Shown here piece after piece: positions 1 to 5,442 of a DNA stretch of 5,442 nt. The stretch spans positions 1 through 5,442 of the forward strand of contig JAGLRY010000222.1 of NCBI GenBank assembly GCA_023135995.1, written 5' to 3'. The number at the start of each line of letters is the position of its first letter. Position 1 is the stretch's first letter. The DNA is from Candidatus Aminicenantota bacterium (GTDB lineage: Bacteria > Acidobacteriota > Aminicenantia > Aminicenantales > Aminicenantaceae). Made by a program: the position numbers and the translations under genes. The notes under the pieces are model-generated. The model saw only the letters and a program-made list of their open reading frames with translations. It ran no database searches and was not told the DNA's origin.

Positions 1-425
1 ACAATAGTCGCCAACAACTCTTCAGAATCCTGAAGACAGCTTTTTTGCGGATTTATTCTTATAGTCTGCTGCTGCCAATCATCCTGGTCATTCTCGCTGG
101 CCAGGACGAATGTATCGCTTTTAGAGACAGTGGCATCTTCCTCGATCAGAAAAACGAGCTTGCATTGTCCGATCTGAATCTCATCCTTCTCTTTCAATCT
201 CACTTCCTGAATCAGTTTTCCGTTGACCTTTGTACCGTTATGGCTTCCCAGATCTTTCAAAACATATCCCTTTTTCTCTTTTTTTATCTGCACATGATGA
301 CGAGAAGCAAGAGGATCGGGAAGCACAATATCATTGTCTTCGTTGCGACCGATGACGATTTTGTCCTTATTAAGGGGAAAATCGAAAACTTTCCCATCTC
401 GACAAGTGAGGTGAAGAAGCGGCAT
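1..425 (-). CDS. FHA-domain signalling protein, C-terminus beyond the window
   Basis: The first 141 residues are visible and the gene runs off the left edge. Residues 1-95 form a forkhead-associated domain, a phosphothreonine-peptide reader. The classic landmarks are all present: G26-R27, S41-R42-H43-H44, D58-L59-G60-S61-H62-N63-G64-T65 and V67-N68-G69. The Arg, Ser and Asn that normally contact the phosphopeptide are therefore intact. Residues 96-128 are a polar linker rich in D, Q and S. The last visible stretch (SEELLATIV, 134-142 including the split codon) resembles the opening helix of a GAF domain, as in FHA-GAF regulators, but this rests on few residues. The unseen effector could be a sigma-54 AAA+ module, a cyclase, a phosphatase or something else. 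ATG at 425 is chosen because it begins just before the FHA fold and lies 2 nt after the stop of the upstream gene, with a weak AAGG about 10 nt away, so translational coupling is likely. It is the third gene of the leftward operon. There is no signal peptide, so it is cytoplasmic. Confidence 0.9.
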   Translation of the reverse strand, partial: MPLLHLTCRDGKVFDFPLNKDKIVIGRNEDNDIVLPDPLASRHHVQIKKEKKGYVLKDLGSHNGTKVNGKLIQEVRLKEKDEIQIGQCKLVFLIEEDATVSKSDTFVLASENDQDDWQQQTIRINPQKSCLQDSEELLATI

Positions 426-427
426 TG

Positions 428-796
428 CTAAATCGCCTTCAAACGCTCGATCTCTATATCCAATTCCCTGATGCGGTTGGCCATTTTTTCTACAATTCGA
501 AACGCCAAAGACGGGTCTCCACTTATCCTTCGCAACAACGTCTTTTTATCAATGGTCATGGCTCTCACTTCGCCCATAGCTCTGACAGTCGCCGAACGAA
601 CCTCTCGCTCAAAGATGGCCATCTCTCCAAAAAAATCTCCCTTGCTCAACACAGCTAAACAGACTTCTTGACCATTCTTTTCGCGAAGTACCTCAACCGT
701 TCCCTCCAGGATCTCATACATACAGTCCCCAGCTTCGCCTTGACGAACAATGACATCACCATCGTTATACACTTTGCCCAGGACACCTGCTTTCAT
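428..796 (-). CDS. Stand-alone cyclic-nucleotide-binding (Crp-like sensor) domain protein
   Basis: At 122 residues this is a single cNMP-binding beta-roll plus a C-terminal helix. The sequence opens with the usual Y-x-D-G-D-x-I-x-x-Q-G-E-x-G-D pattern (10-24), then Y27-x-I-L-x-G32 and the G53-D54-F55-F56-G57-E58 turn. The phosphate-binding cassette spans 57-71. Glu58 (expected to contact ribose) and Arg67 (expected to contact the cyclic phosphate) are nine residues apart, as in the PKA regulatory-subunit cassette, followed by S-A-T-V. By motif it should bind a cyclic nucleotide; which one cannot be told. Residues 97-122 form a charged heptad-like helix resembling the Crp dimerisation helix, but the protein ends there with no helix-turn-helix. 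It is therefore probably a dimeric sensor or partner subunit, not a DNA-binding regulator. ATG at 796 overlaps the TGA stop of the oxidoreductase gene by 4 nt and has a strong ribosome binding site, so the two are co-translated. Full-length and intact. Confidence 0.93.
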   Translation of the reverse strand: MKAGVLGKVYNDGDVIVRQGEAGDCMYEILEGTVEVLREKNGQEVCLAVLSKGDFFGEMAIFEREVRSATVRAMGEVRAMTIDKKTLLRRISGDPSLAFRIVEKMANRIRELDIEIERLKAI

Positions 797-2208
797 GATT
801 CCTCCTGAATTGTTGTTCTTTTTTTAAATGGCCAGATCTCGACGGCAAAACTCCACAGGAAACTCGTCAAAAAAAGCGGGTGAAGAGTCCGGAAAAAGAC
901 CTCTTTATAGGGCGCACTCCCGGTAAACATATCCCATAACACTGCACTCATCCGTCTTTTCTTCCCCTCTTTCTTCTGTTCCTTGGAGACCATCCTCAGA
1001 ATCGCTCTTCGAGTCAGGCTGATCTTTTGAAGCTGCCCGATTATGAGAAAGATGAGTTTCCCGATGGCATTGTCATTCTTCAGGGATTTGCAGGTCGGCC
1101 AGAAGTGATCCTCAAAATCCTCTTCTGAAACTCCCTCAAAAAGTGCAGTCCTTGCCGCTGCCTTTGCCGTCCGGTAGGCTGCACCGATGCCATCCTTGTA
1201 TAATCGGCTGACACCGCAATCGCCGAGGAATACCATCCGTTCGGCATAGGGTTTTTTTGCCGGCGAGATATTCATTCGCGGGGAACATTGACACGCCCCC
1301 TTATCAGAGTCCCAGTCCGGGGGGAAGATTTTTTTGACTGCAGGATCGTTCAGAAAAGATTGCACAAGCTCTTTATCTATCTTATACCCGAGCATGCAGA
1401 CAGTGGCATAACTCCCTTTTGGGATGATCGCTGCAAACTCCAGCCTCGGGATTTTGAGTAGAAATGTATGCATAGAACTGCCTAAATTGCTCCCAACCCC
1501 ATCATGTCCCAAATAATATTCACAAATATATGTCTTTGTCGTTCCCGGAGGTTTATAGCCCATATCCAGGTCCTGGAAAAGCTTGAGCGTCGGAGAGTTC
1601 ACGCCCACGGCCACAACGAGTAGATCATAAGATCGTACTACCCCCCCCCGAGTCTTGATCTCAGGCCGGCCATTGGACCAGGCCACATCCACAACTCTAT
1701 CATCGATCAAGTTAGCACCCTTGTAACGAGCTAACTTTAGCAGATACCCGTCAAAACTTCCCCATTCCAGGTCCGTGTTTCCTTTAGGACCTCTAGCTCT
1801 GTAAACAGCAGCGATCCTCATCTCTTGGAGGGGCGTTTCGATCTTCACACTGCCCACATCCATATGAAGGAAGTAAGAATCGACTCCTCTTTGAACGATG
1901 TTGGGCGGTAGTTCGATCCCTTCAGTGGCAAGAGTCTGTACCAATGTTTCGGAGATGATCCCGCCACACATGTTGCAACCAGCCGGACCCGGGTTATCAA
2001 AATCCCTAGATTCAAAAACATCCACATGGAGATCAAGTCCCACCCTCTCAGCCATGTTCAGCAAAAAATAAGCAAAAAAAGATCCGGACGGGCCACCTCC
2101 AATGACGGCAATTCGGGAGTTTTCATTCAGCTTGAAATGAGATGTATTTTCATCAGAAAGAGGGGGATGAGTGTCCGATGATTTGATATTCTTGAAGTCA
2201 GACGACAT
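793..2208 (-). CDS. FAD-dependent oxidoreductase, geranylgeranyl-reductase-like
   Basis: This 471-residue flavoprotein has a Rossmann dinucleotide-binding start: I33-A-V-I-G37-G-G39-P-S-G42, with E66 ending strand 2. The second FAD signature is V326-F-L-G329-D330-C331, followed by D339-G-I-G342 and an Ala-rich helix (A343-A355). This matches the GDA...G-G-I arrangement of the FixC/geranylgeranyl reductase superfamily (p-hydroxybenzoate-hydroxylase fold). D195-L-L-V-V-A-V-G202 is the usual third motif. Residues 77-83 (G-C-N-M-C-G-G) resemble the Cys-Gly-Gly segment of geranylgeranyl reductases but add a second Cys, giving C78-x2-C81. A C306-x-C308 pair also occurs. Residues 376-471 are an extra C-terminal tail with a hydrophobic patch (385-391), a basic stretch (409-419) and an aromatic end (442-461), which suggests membrane association. 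Substrate and electron donor cannot be assigned; reduction of an isoprenoid or another lipid double bond is one possibility. The first 31 residues are polar and probably disordered. ATG 2208 is kept because the next Met (52) lies past the FAD motif. It is the first gene of the leftward operon. Confidence 0.88.
   Translation of the reverse strand: MSSDFKNIKSSDTHPPLSDENTSHFKLNENSRIAVIGGGPSGSFFAYFLLNMAERVGLDLHVDVFESRDFDNPGPAGCNMCGGIISETLVQTLATEGIELPPNIVQRGVDSYFLHMDVGSVKIETPLQEMRIAAVYRARGPKGNTDLEWGSFDGYLLKLARYKGANLIDDRVVDVAWSNGRPEIKTRGGVVRSYDLLVVAVGVNSPTLKLFQDLDMGYKPPGTTKTYICEYYLGHDGVGSNLGSSMHTFLLKIPRLEFAAIIPKGSYATVCMLGYKIDKELVQSFLNDPAVKKIFPPDWDSDKGACQCSPRMNISPAKKPYAERMVFLGDCGVSRLYKDGIGAAYRTAKAAARTALFEGVSEEDFEDHFWPTCKSLKNDNAIGKLIFLIIGQLQKISLTRRAILRMVSKEQKKEGKKRRMSAVLWDMFTGSAPYKEVFFRTLHPLFLTSFLWSFAVEIWPFKKRTTIQEES
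801..806 (-). promoter_or_regulatory. Strong Shine-Dalgarno for the cNMP-binding gene
   Basis: AGGAGG on the minus strand sits 4 nt before the ATG at 796, inside the last codons of the oxidoreductase gene (encoding Q-E-E-S). Together with the ATGA start/stop overlap it settles the start and implies translational coupling, with the second gene probably well expressed. Confidence 0.8.
1641..1649 (-). repeat. Nine-G homopolymer inside the oxidoreductase gene
   Basis: Nine consecutive C on the plus strand (nine G in the coding strand) encode part of R187-G188-G189-V190. Losing one G gives an immediate TAG stop. Gaining one G gives a TGA five codons after the tract. Tracts of this length are prone to replication slippage, so this is either a possible on/off contingency site or a spot where assembly errors are likely. 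As given, the frame is intact. Confidence 0.75.
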
Positions 2209-2234
2209 ACTCTTTCTCTTGTAATAGGAAATGG

Positions 2235-2269
2235 CTTATATCACTACCATGCGGTTAAGGTGTTGTCAA
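2235..2269 (-). promoter_or_regulatory. Candidate promoter for the leftward oxidoreductase operon
   Basis: On the minus strand TATAAG (2240-2235) is preceded directly by TGA (2243-2241), an extended -10 of the TGnTATAAT type with one mismatch. It would start transcription near 2228, about 20 nt before the ATG at 2208. A perfect TTGACA lies at 2269-2264, but it is 23 bp from this -10, too far for a standard sigma-70 pair. Either the extended -10 works alone, or the TTGACA is part of an operator. The leader holds only a weak purine-rich ribosome site (GAGAAAGAG). Confidence 0.45.
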
Positions 2270-2281
2270 GCATCTTGAAAA
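2263..2281. promoter_or_regulatory. Inverted repeat, possible operator (left)
   Basis: TTGTCAAG-CAT-CTTGAAAA has eight-base arms with one mismatch around a 3-nt centre. It covers the leftward TTGACA. A bound regulator here would affect the oxidoreductase operon. No family is recognised: the half-sites resemble the TTGA of FNR-type boxes, but the spacing is wrong. Confidence 0.35.
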
Positions 2282-2291
2282 ACGGAGATCA

Positions 2292-2305
2292 ATTTGACAT
2301 CAAAT
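2292..2305. promoter_or_regulatory. Inverted repeat, possible operator (right)
   Basis: ATTTGA-CA-TCAAAT is a perfect 14-bp inverted repeat with a 2-nt centre. It contains the -35 of the rightward promoter. It shares TTGA/TCAA half-sites with the repeat about 15 bp to its left, so one factor could bind both. Inference only. Confidence 0.35.
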
Positions 2306-2322
2306 AATGGCTGTGTTATTAG
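2294..2322 (+). promoter_or_regulatory. Sigma-70-type promoter for the GAF-GGDEF gene
   Basis: A perfect TTGACA (2294-2299) is followed after 17 bp by TATTAG (2317-2322), four of six matches to the -10 consensus. TGT immediately before the hexamer makes it an extended -10. The predicted start near 2329 leaves a leader of about 50 nt before the ATG at 2381. It is the best-formed promoter in the window. Confidence 0.6.
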
Positions 2323-2357
2323 TTTTAAAAACGAGTCGATGAGTTCCAGGGAAAAAA

Positions 2358-2369
2358 CCTTTTAAAAGG
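2358..2369 (+). promoter_or_regulatory. Palindrome covering the ribosome binding site of the GAF-GGDEF gene
   Basis: CCTTTTAAAAGG is a perfect 12-bp palindrome. Its right arm contains AAAAGG(G), the only Shine-Dalgarno-like sequence before the ATG at 2381, with about 10 nt spacing. In RNA the arms could pair and partly hide the site, or the DNA could be a protein site. The stem is short and AU-rich, so any hairpin would be weak. Confidence 0.3.
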
Positions 2370-2380
2370 GAAAATATAAA

Positions 2381-3445
2381 ATGGACAAGGACCAAGAGAT
2401 TCACAATGTCGATGAATTCGTGAAGCTTTCAACGTTTGCAGATATTGAAATAGGAGTCACTGCAGCCAAGACAATCAACGAAGCCATGGATCAGGTCATG
2501 AAAAAAATTGGAGAGATCTTCTCTCCTGTCACCCACGCCCTCTTACTCCGCGAAAAAGACAAGGATGTGCTCTACTTTAAGCTTGTTTACGGAAACAGCG
2601 CCGATAAGCTGACTGGACTGAAATTACCCAAAACCGAAGGTTTTTCCAGGTGGATCGTCAATGAAGGAAAAGCAGGCTTCATTGAAAATGTCGCAAAAGA
2701 CGACCGATTCAGTAAAGCCATCGCAAAAAACATCGATTTCACAGCCGAATCCACGGTCGGAGCTCCTCTAAGGGTGATCGAAAAGGTCATAGGGGTTTTC
2801 CAGCTGATCAACAAAGAAAATAACGAAGCTTATACGGCTGCTGACCTAAACATCCTGAAGACTATCGTCGAATATGCAGCCGTGGCCATAGAAAAGGTTT
2901 ATTACCTGAGTGCCCTCAAAGACATGGACAATGTCGATTCCCTGACCGGAGTTTATAAGAGGAAGAATTTCGATACTCAACTTAAAAAAGAAGCCGAGAG
3001 ATGCAAACGTTATGAACATCCTCTTTCCCTTCTCATTGTAACCATAGACGATTTTAAAGCTCTCAACGAAAAATTCGGACATCACAAAGGCGACGAGATG
3101 TTGAAAGACCTCGCTCAAGCCTTAAAAAGAAATGTCCGAAGAGTGGATGTCGTTGCCCGCTATGGGGTCAATGAACTTGCTGTCCTCATGCCGAATACAG
3201 ACAAAAAGAATGCTGAAACCGTGAGAGGACGGATCTTGGATGATATCGAAAAGGTCAACAAAAAGAGAAAACCCGCCTTTGCCGTGAGCATGGGTCTAAG
3301 TTCGGTCGGCGCCAAAGACGCGGGAACCCTCCTTGAAAAAACGGAGAAAGATCTCCAAAAGCAGATGCAGAAGAAAGGCATAAAAGATTCAGGAAAAAAG
3401 AAAAGCCCTGAGAAAAAGAAGAGAAGCGCCAAAGGGAAGAAATAG
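2381..3445 (+). CDS. GAF domain plus degenerate GGDEF domain, probable c-di-GMP receptor
   Basis: A 354-residue cytoplasmic protein. Residues 30-173 are a GAF domain (E86-G-F-S-R-W-I-V-N-E-G, D107-D-R-F, V126-G-A-P-L, I137-G-V-F-Q-L-I-N-K, and A167-V-A-I-E-K at the end). A short helix leads to a GGDEF domain beginning D186-S-L-T-G190. The fold markers are there, including F225-K-A-L-N229 and G233-H-H-K-G-D238. The signature, however, reads G262-V-N-E-L266 and the first metal Asp is Thr221. Both side-chain metal ligands of active diguanylate cyclases are thus replaced, and catalysis is unlikely. N229 and D238, which contact guanine in active enzymes, remain. R253-R-V-D256 lies five residues before the signature, exactly where the RxxD inhibitory site sits. 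GAF plus inactive GGDEF with RxxD recalls the cytoplasmic part of PelD, but no membrane segments or pel genes are seen. The usual closing A-D-x-A-L-Y motif is also lost. Residues 331-354 are a Lys-rich tail (12 Lys and 1 Arg of 24). Start at ATG 2381, with promoter upstream. Confidence 0.92.
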   Translation: MDKDQEIHNVDEFVKLSTFADIEIGVTAAKTINEAMDQVMKKIGEIFSPVTHALLLREKDKDVLYFKLVYGNSADKLTGLKLPKTEGFSRWIVNEGKAGFIENVAKDDRFSKAIAKNIDFTAESTVGAPLRVIEKVIGVFQLINKENNEAYTAADLNILKTIVEYAAVAIEKVYYLSALKDMDNVDSLTGVYKRKNFDTQLKKEAERCKRYEHPLSLLIVTIDDFKALNEKFGHHKGDEMLKDLAQALKRNVRRVDVVARYGVNELAVLMPNTDKKNAETVRGRILDDIEKVNKKRKPAFAVSMGLSSVGAKDAGTLLEKTEKDLQKQMQKKGIKDSGKKKSPEKKKRSAKGKK

Positions 3446-3455
3446 CCTCTTTCTC

Positions 3456-5408
3456 TTATTTGTCTTGACTTGCGATCCTAAAAACCTGGATCCTGTGATT
3501 CGTCGAATCAGTGACATAGACGAGTCCATCTTTATCCACAGCGATACCCGAGGGAAGATTGAACTTTCCGATTCCACTTCCAGGCTCTCCCCATTTTGTG
3601 ATGAACTGACCATCTCCGTCGAATTTCTGGACCCTATTATTAGCAGCGTCAGTAATGTATATAAAACCAAGCTCATCAATGTCGATCCCCTTGGGATTGC
3701 CGAACTCGCCATCTTTCGAGCCCCGTTTTCCCCATGAACTGAGGAATTTCCCATCCGGAGAATATTTATAGACTCGGATCTTATCGATGATCCAAACATA
3801 ATCATTCGGCCCCACAGCGACATCGACCGGCAAACCCATATTTTTCGGTTTCTCCAGAATTTTCTGGAACACACCTAAACTGGAATAGACTTTCACACGC
3901 AAGTTCCCCGAATCCACAACATAGACCTCATTCTTGCTGTTGATAGCAATTCCTGTGGGTCTCAATAACTCATCCCTCTCGGTTCCTTCCTTTCCCCATG
4001 TTTTGACAAAATTCCCGTTTTTGTCGAATTTCCATACATGATGTGCCTTAACATCTGTGACATAGACATATCCATCATTGTCAACGGCGACATCAGAAGG
4101 ATCCTTTATACCTCTGTACCGGGAGCCCTTCGGCTGCCAGCTGCGAATGGGTTTGCCCTCGGCTGTGAGTTTCTTCAGCTTTTCCTTGCTATCATCCACG
4201 ACAACAACATTGTTGTTTTCATCCAGGGCAACTCCATGAGGACTTTTTAACAGAGTCAAGTTTACACCGCCCCATTTCATGAGATATTCATAAGATGCCC
4301 CGGCTAAAACAACATCGATATTTAAGGGATGGTCACTGGCCTCAAGCGTAAATTCTTGCGTCCATCCCAGATAACTATCCTTGACAATGTTTACTGTATG
4401 GCTACCGAAGGAAACCAAGGGTAACATACAATCGGTAAGCTCGCCTGTGTCATTCCCATCCAAATAGACTTTAGCACCGGGAGGATTAGACTTTACGAAC
4501 ACGTTCCTTCCTATGCTTTCGAGGGTGTAGTCCCTTCTGATGTCATCCTGCATAAGAAAAAACTCATCCTGGACAGATTTGTAACCTTCCTTTTTGATCT
4601 CGATCTTAACGACCGGAGAATTGGCTTTGAATGTTCCAGGGGTGGAACCCACTTCTTCGCCGTTTATTTTGATCTGAGCATTTTCTGGATCTGTCGCAAT
4701 TGTTAGGGAATATTCCGTGATATTACCCAAAAACTCATTCTCGGCAAATTGAATGAGACTGACGATTTTCGGGTCAAAGATATTGCGCGTGATCTCTTTG
4801 GCATACAGGTAATCGACCTCGAACATACTCTTGATCTCTTCAAGAGCACGCTCATTGTTACCCAAACCGGCATATCCCATCCCTATCCAGAGGAAGATTT
4901 CTGCAGCAAGTTCTCTTTGTGTTTGATCATCCTTCACACGGAAGGCTTTGGCGATAAGAGGTCTTAGAAAGACCACAGCATTATCAAGATCTCTTTCAGA
5001 TCTGATCAACTCTCTGCTCTCATCCATTGTGCTCTGAATGTCTACAATGATCTCTTCTTGAGTCTTTTCAAGGCTCGGTAAAATTTCTGCACCAGCAGCT
5101 GCCAATTCTTCTTCGCTCACAGTCTCGACCAACATTTCATGCAAGTATCCTGTGATTTTGACTCCTTCGATCTCCAGAGAGACTTTGTACCAATCGCCCT
5201 CCTTCGACTCGGCATCCACGATCGTATTTAGTGACAGTCGGGCAAGTGTTTTTCCTCTGATCTCAGGAGTTTCATTCACTCTGGCATCATCCACGATGAC
5301 TTTGAGTTTCATCTGGCCGGTCCCCTGCCCGAGGAACACGAATACAAGGAGGAGCGTGACTAAAACCTGAAATTTTCGTTTGTAATTTTCTCTTTTCATA
5401 TCACTCAA
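3456..5408 (-). CDS. Exported SH3 - PEGA - NHL six-bladed propeller protein
   Basis: A 650-residue secreted or membrane-anchored protein. Residues 1-32 form a signal peptide or anchor (basic 5-12, hydrophobic 15-26, no lipobox Cys). Residues 34-95 are a bacterial SH3 domain (A42-R-V-N-E-T-P, E70-G-D-W-Y-K-V, I85-T-G-Y-L). Residues 115-228 are helical and TPR-like (G178-Y-A-G-L-G), ending F211-D-P-K. Two PEGA-type beta domains follow: 234-296 (D240-P-E-N-A, N249-G) and 303-368 (N308-P-P-G-A-K-V-Y-L-D-G). Residues 380-646 hold six NHL repeats starting near P390, P437, P484, P527, P572 and P619, each with G/D-(I/V)-A/D-(V/I/L)-D-like then V/I-Y-V/I-x-D strands; several are linked by W-G-x-x-G. 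This gives a complete six-bladed propeller. Likely role: protein or glycan binding outside the cytoplasm. No catalytic residues are recognised. The first codon given is TTG with AGGA 8 nt upstream; ATG at 5399 (647 residues) is an equal alternative. It converges with the GAF-GGDEF gene, 10 bp apart, with no clear terminator. Confidence 0.92.
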   Translation of the reverse strand: MSDMKRENYKRKFQVLVTLLLVFVFLGQGTGQMKLKVIVDDARVNETPEIRGKTLARLSLNTIVDAESKEGDWYKVSLEIEGVKITGYLHEMLVETVSEEELAAAGAEILPSLEKTQEEIIVDIQSTMDESRELIRSERDLDNAVVFLRPLIAKAFRVKDDQTQRELAAEIFLWIGMGYAGLGNNERALEEIKSMFEVDYLYAKEITRNIFDPKIVSLIQFAENEFLGNITEYSLTIATDPENAQIKINGEEVGSTPGTFKANSPVVKIEIKKEGYKSVQDEFFLMQDDIRRDYTLESIGRNVFVKSNPPGAKVYLDGNDTGELTDCMLPLVSFGSHTVNIVKDSYLGWTQEFTLEASDHPLNIDVVLAGASYEYLMKWGGVNLTLLKSPHGVALDENNNVVVVDDSKEKLKKLTAEGKPIRSWQPKGSRYRGIKDPSDVAVDNDGYVYVTDVKAHHVWKFDKNGNFVKTWGKEGTERDELLRPTGIAINSKNEVYVVDSGNLRVKVYSSLGVFQKILEKPKNMGLPVDVAVGPNDYVWIIDKIRVYKYSPDGKFLSSWGKRGSKDGEFGNPKGIDIDELGFIYITDAANNRVQKFDGDGQFITKWGEPGSGIGKFNLPSGIAVDKDGLVYVTDSTNHRIQVFRIASQDK

Positions 5409-5416
5409 TAAAATTA

Positions 5417-5420
5417 TCCT
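5417..5420 (-). promoter_or_regulatory. Ribosome binding site candidate for the NHL-repeat gene
   Basis: AGGA on the minus strand is 8 nt before TTG 5408 and 17 nt before ATG 5399. This spacing favours the TTG start. GAGTGAT directly before the ATG is a weaker alternative site for the shorter form. The remaining bases to 5442 show stops in all three leftward frames and no convincing promoter. Confidence 0.4.
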
Positions 5421-5442
5421 GGATTATTCACGAGCCAACCCA

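Noticed and set aside
45..671. Rightward reading frames at 45-431, 425-658 and 471-671
   Set aside because: They lie opposite the FHA and cNMP-binding genes, whose minus-strand products show complete family motifs. The rightward products match no family I recognise, and the frames begin without ribosome sites.
2289..2305. FNR/Crp-type box in the divergent region
   Set aside because: TTGA and TCAA half-sites are present, but separated by 2 or 10 bp rather than the 6 bp between such half-sites in an FNR box.
3410..3475. Terminator between the convergent genes
   Set aside because: The purine-rich tail of one gene and the pyrimidine-rich bases after it pair poorly; no GC-rich stem followed by a T-run was found.
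3496..3510. TGATTCG-T-CGAATCA inverted repeat near the end of the NHL gene, considered as a terminator
   Set aside because: It lies inside codons for the last NHL blade (D-S-T-N-H-R), has a 1-nt loop and no T-run, so it is probably chance in coding sequence.
3389..3874. A 161-residue leftward frame across the gap between the two convergent genes
   Set aside because: It overlaps the NHL-repeat gene and the end of the GAF-GGDEF gene, both strongly supported, and its product has no recognisable domain.
5413..5442. GATAAT as a -10 for the NHL-repeat gene
   Set aside because: The matching -35 position reads GGGTTG, and the start site would fall almost on the start codon. The true promoter is probably outside the window.
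5425..5442. End of an upstream leftward gene (a frame reading GLARE then stop)
   Set aside because: All three frames stop within these bases and five residues cannot support a gene.

Overview
The window looks like chromosomal DNA from a Gram-negative-type bacterium of moderate GC (judged by eye in the mid-40s per cent). It is gene-dense, with five protein genes, one of them cut by the left edge. No RNA gene, mobile element or CRISPR array was seen, and no stretch over 300 bases lacks a gene. The mix of FHA, cyclic-nucleotide-binding, GAF/GGDEF and SH3-PEGA-NHL proteins suits signalling-rich lineages such as Aminicenantota, Acidobacteriota or Desulfobacterota. No marker gene fixes the taxon, so that is a weak inference.

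Layout. Bases 1-2208 hold a tightly packed leftward operon, read from 2208 down. It encodes (i) a 471-residue FAD-dependent oxidoreductase of the geranylgeranyl-reductase-like type; (ii) a 122-residue stand-alone cyclic-nucleotide-binding protein, overlapping it by 4 nt; and (iii) an FHA-domain protein starting 2 nt further on and running off the left edge, just where a GAF-like segment seems to begin. A 172-bp divergent intergenic region (2209-2380) separates this operon from a rightward GAF-GGDEF gene (2381-3445). It has promoter-like elements for both directions, and each TTGACA-type hexamer lies inside an inverted repeat. The GAF-GGDEF gene converges, 10 bp apart, on a large leftward gene (5408-3456). 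That gene encodes an exported SH3 - helical - PEGA - PEGA - six-bladed NHL propeller protein.

How the parts may work together. The operon ties a flavin enzyme to two ligand-reading modules, a cyclic-nucleotide sensor with an intact phosphate-binding cassette and a phosphothreonine reader. The divergent gene encodes a GGDEF domain whose metal-binding and signature residues are lost (GVNEL in place of GGDEF, Thr in place of the first metal Asp). It keeps the guanine-contact residues and the RxxD inhibitory site, as expected of a c-di-GMP receptor rather than a cyclase. A linked redox/second-messenger signalling locus is the most interesting reading, but it is inferred from domains and gene order only. 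A run of nine G in the oxidoreductase gene could act as an on/off slippage site.
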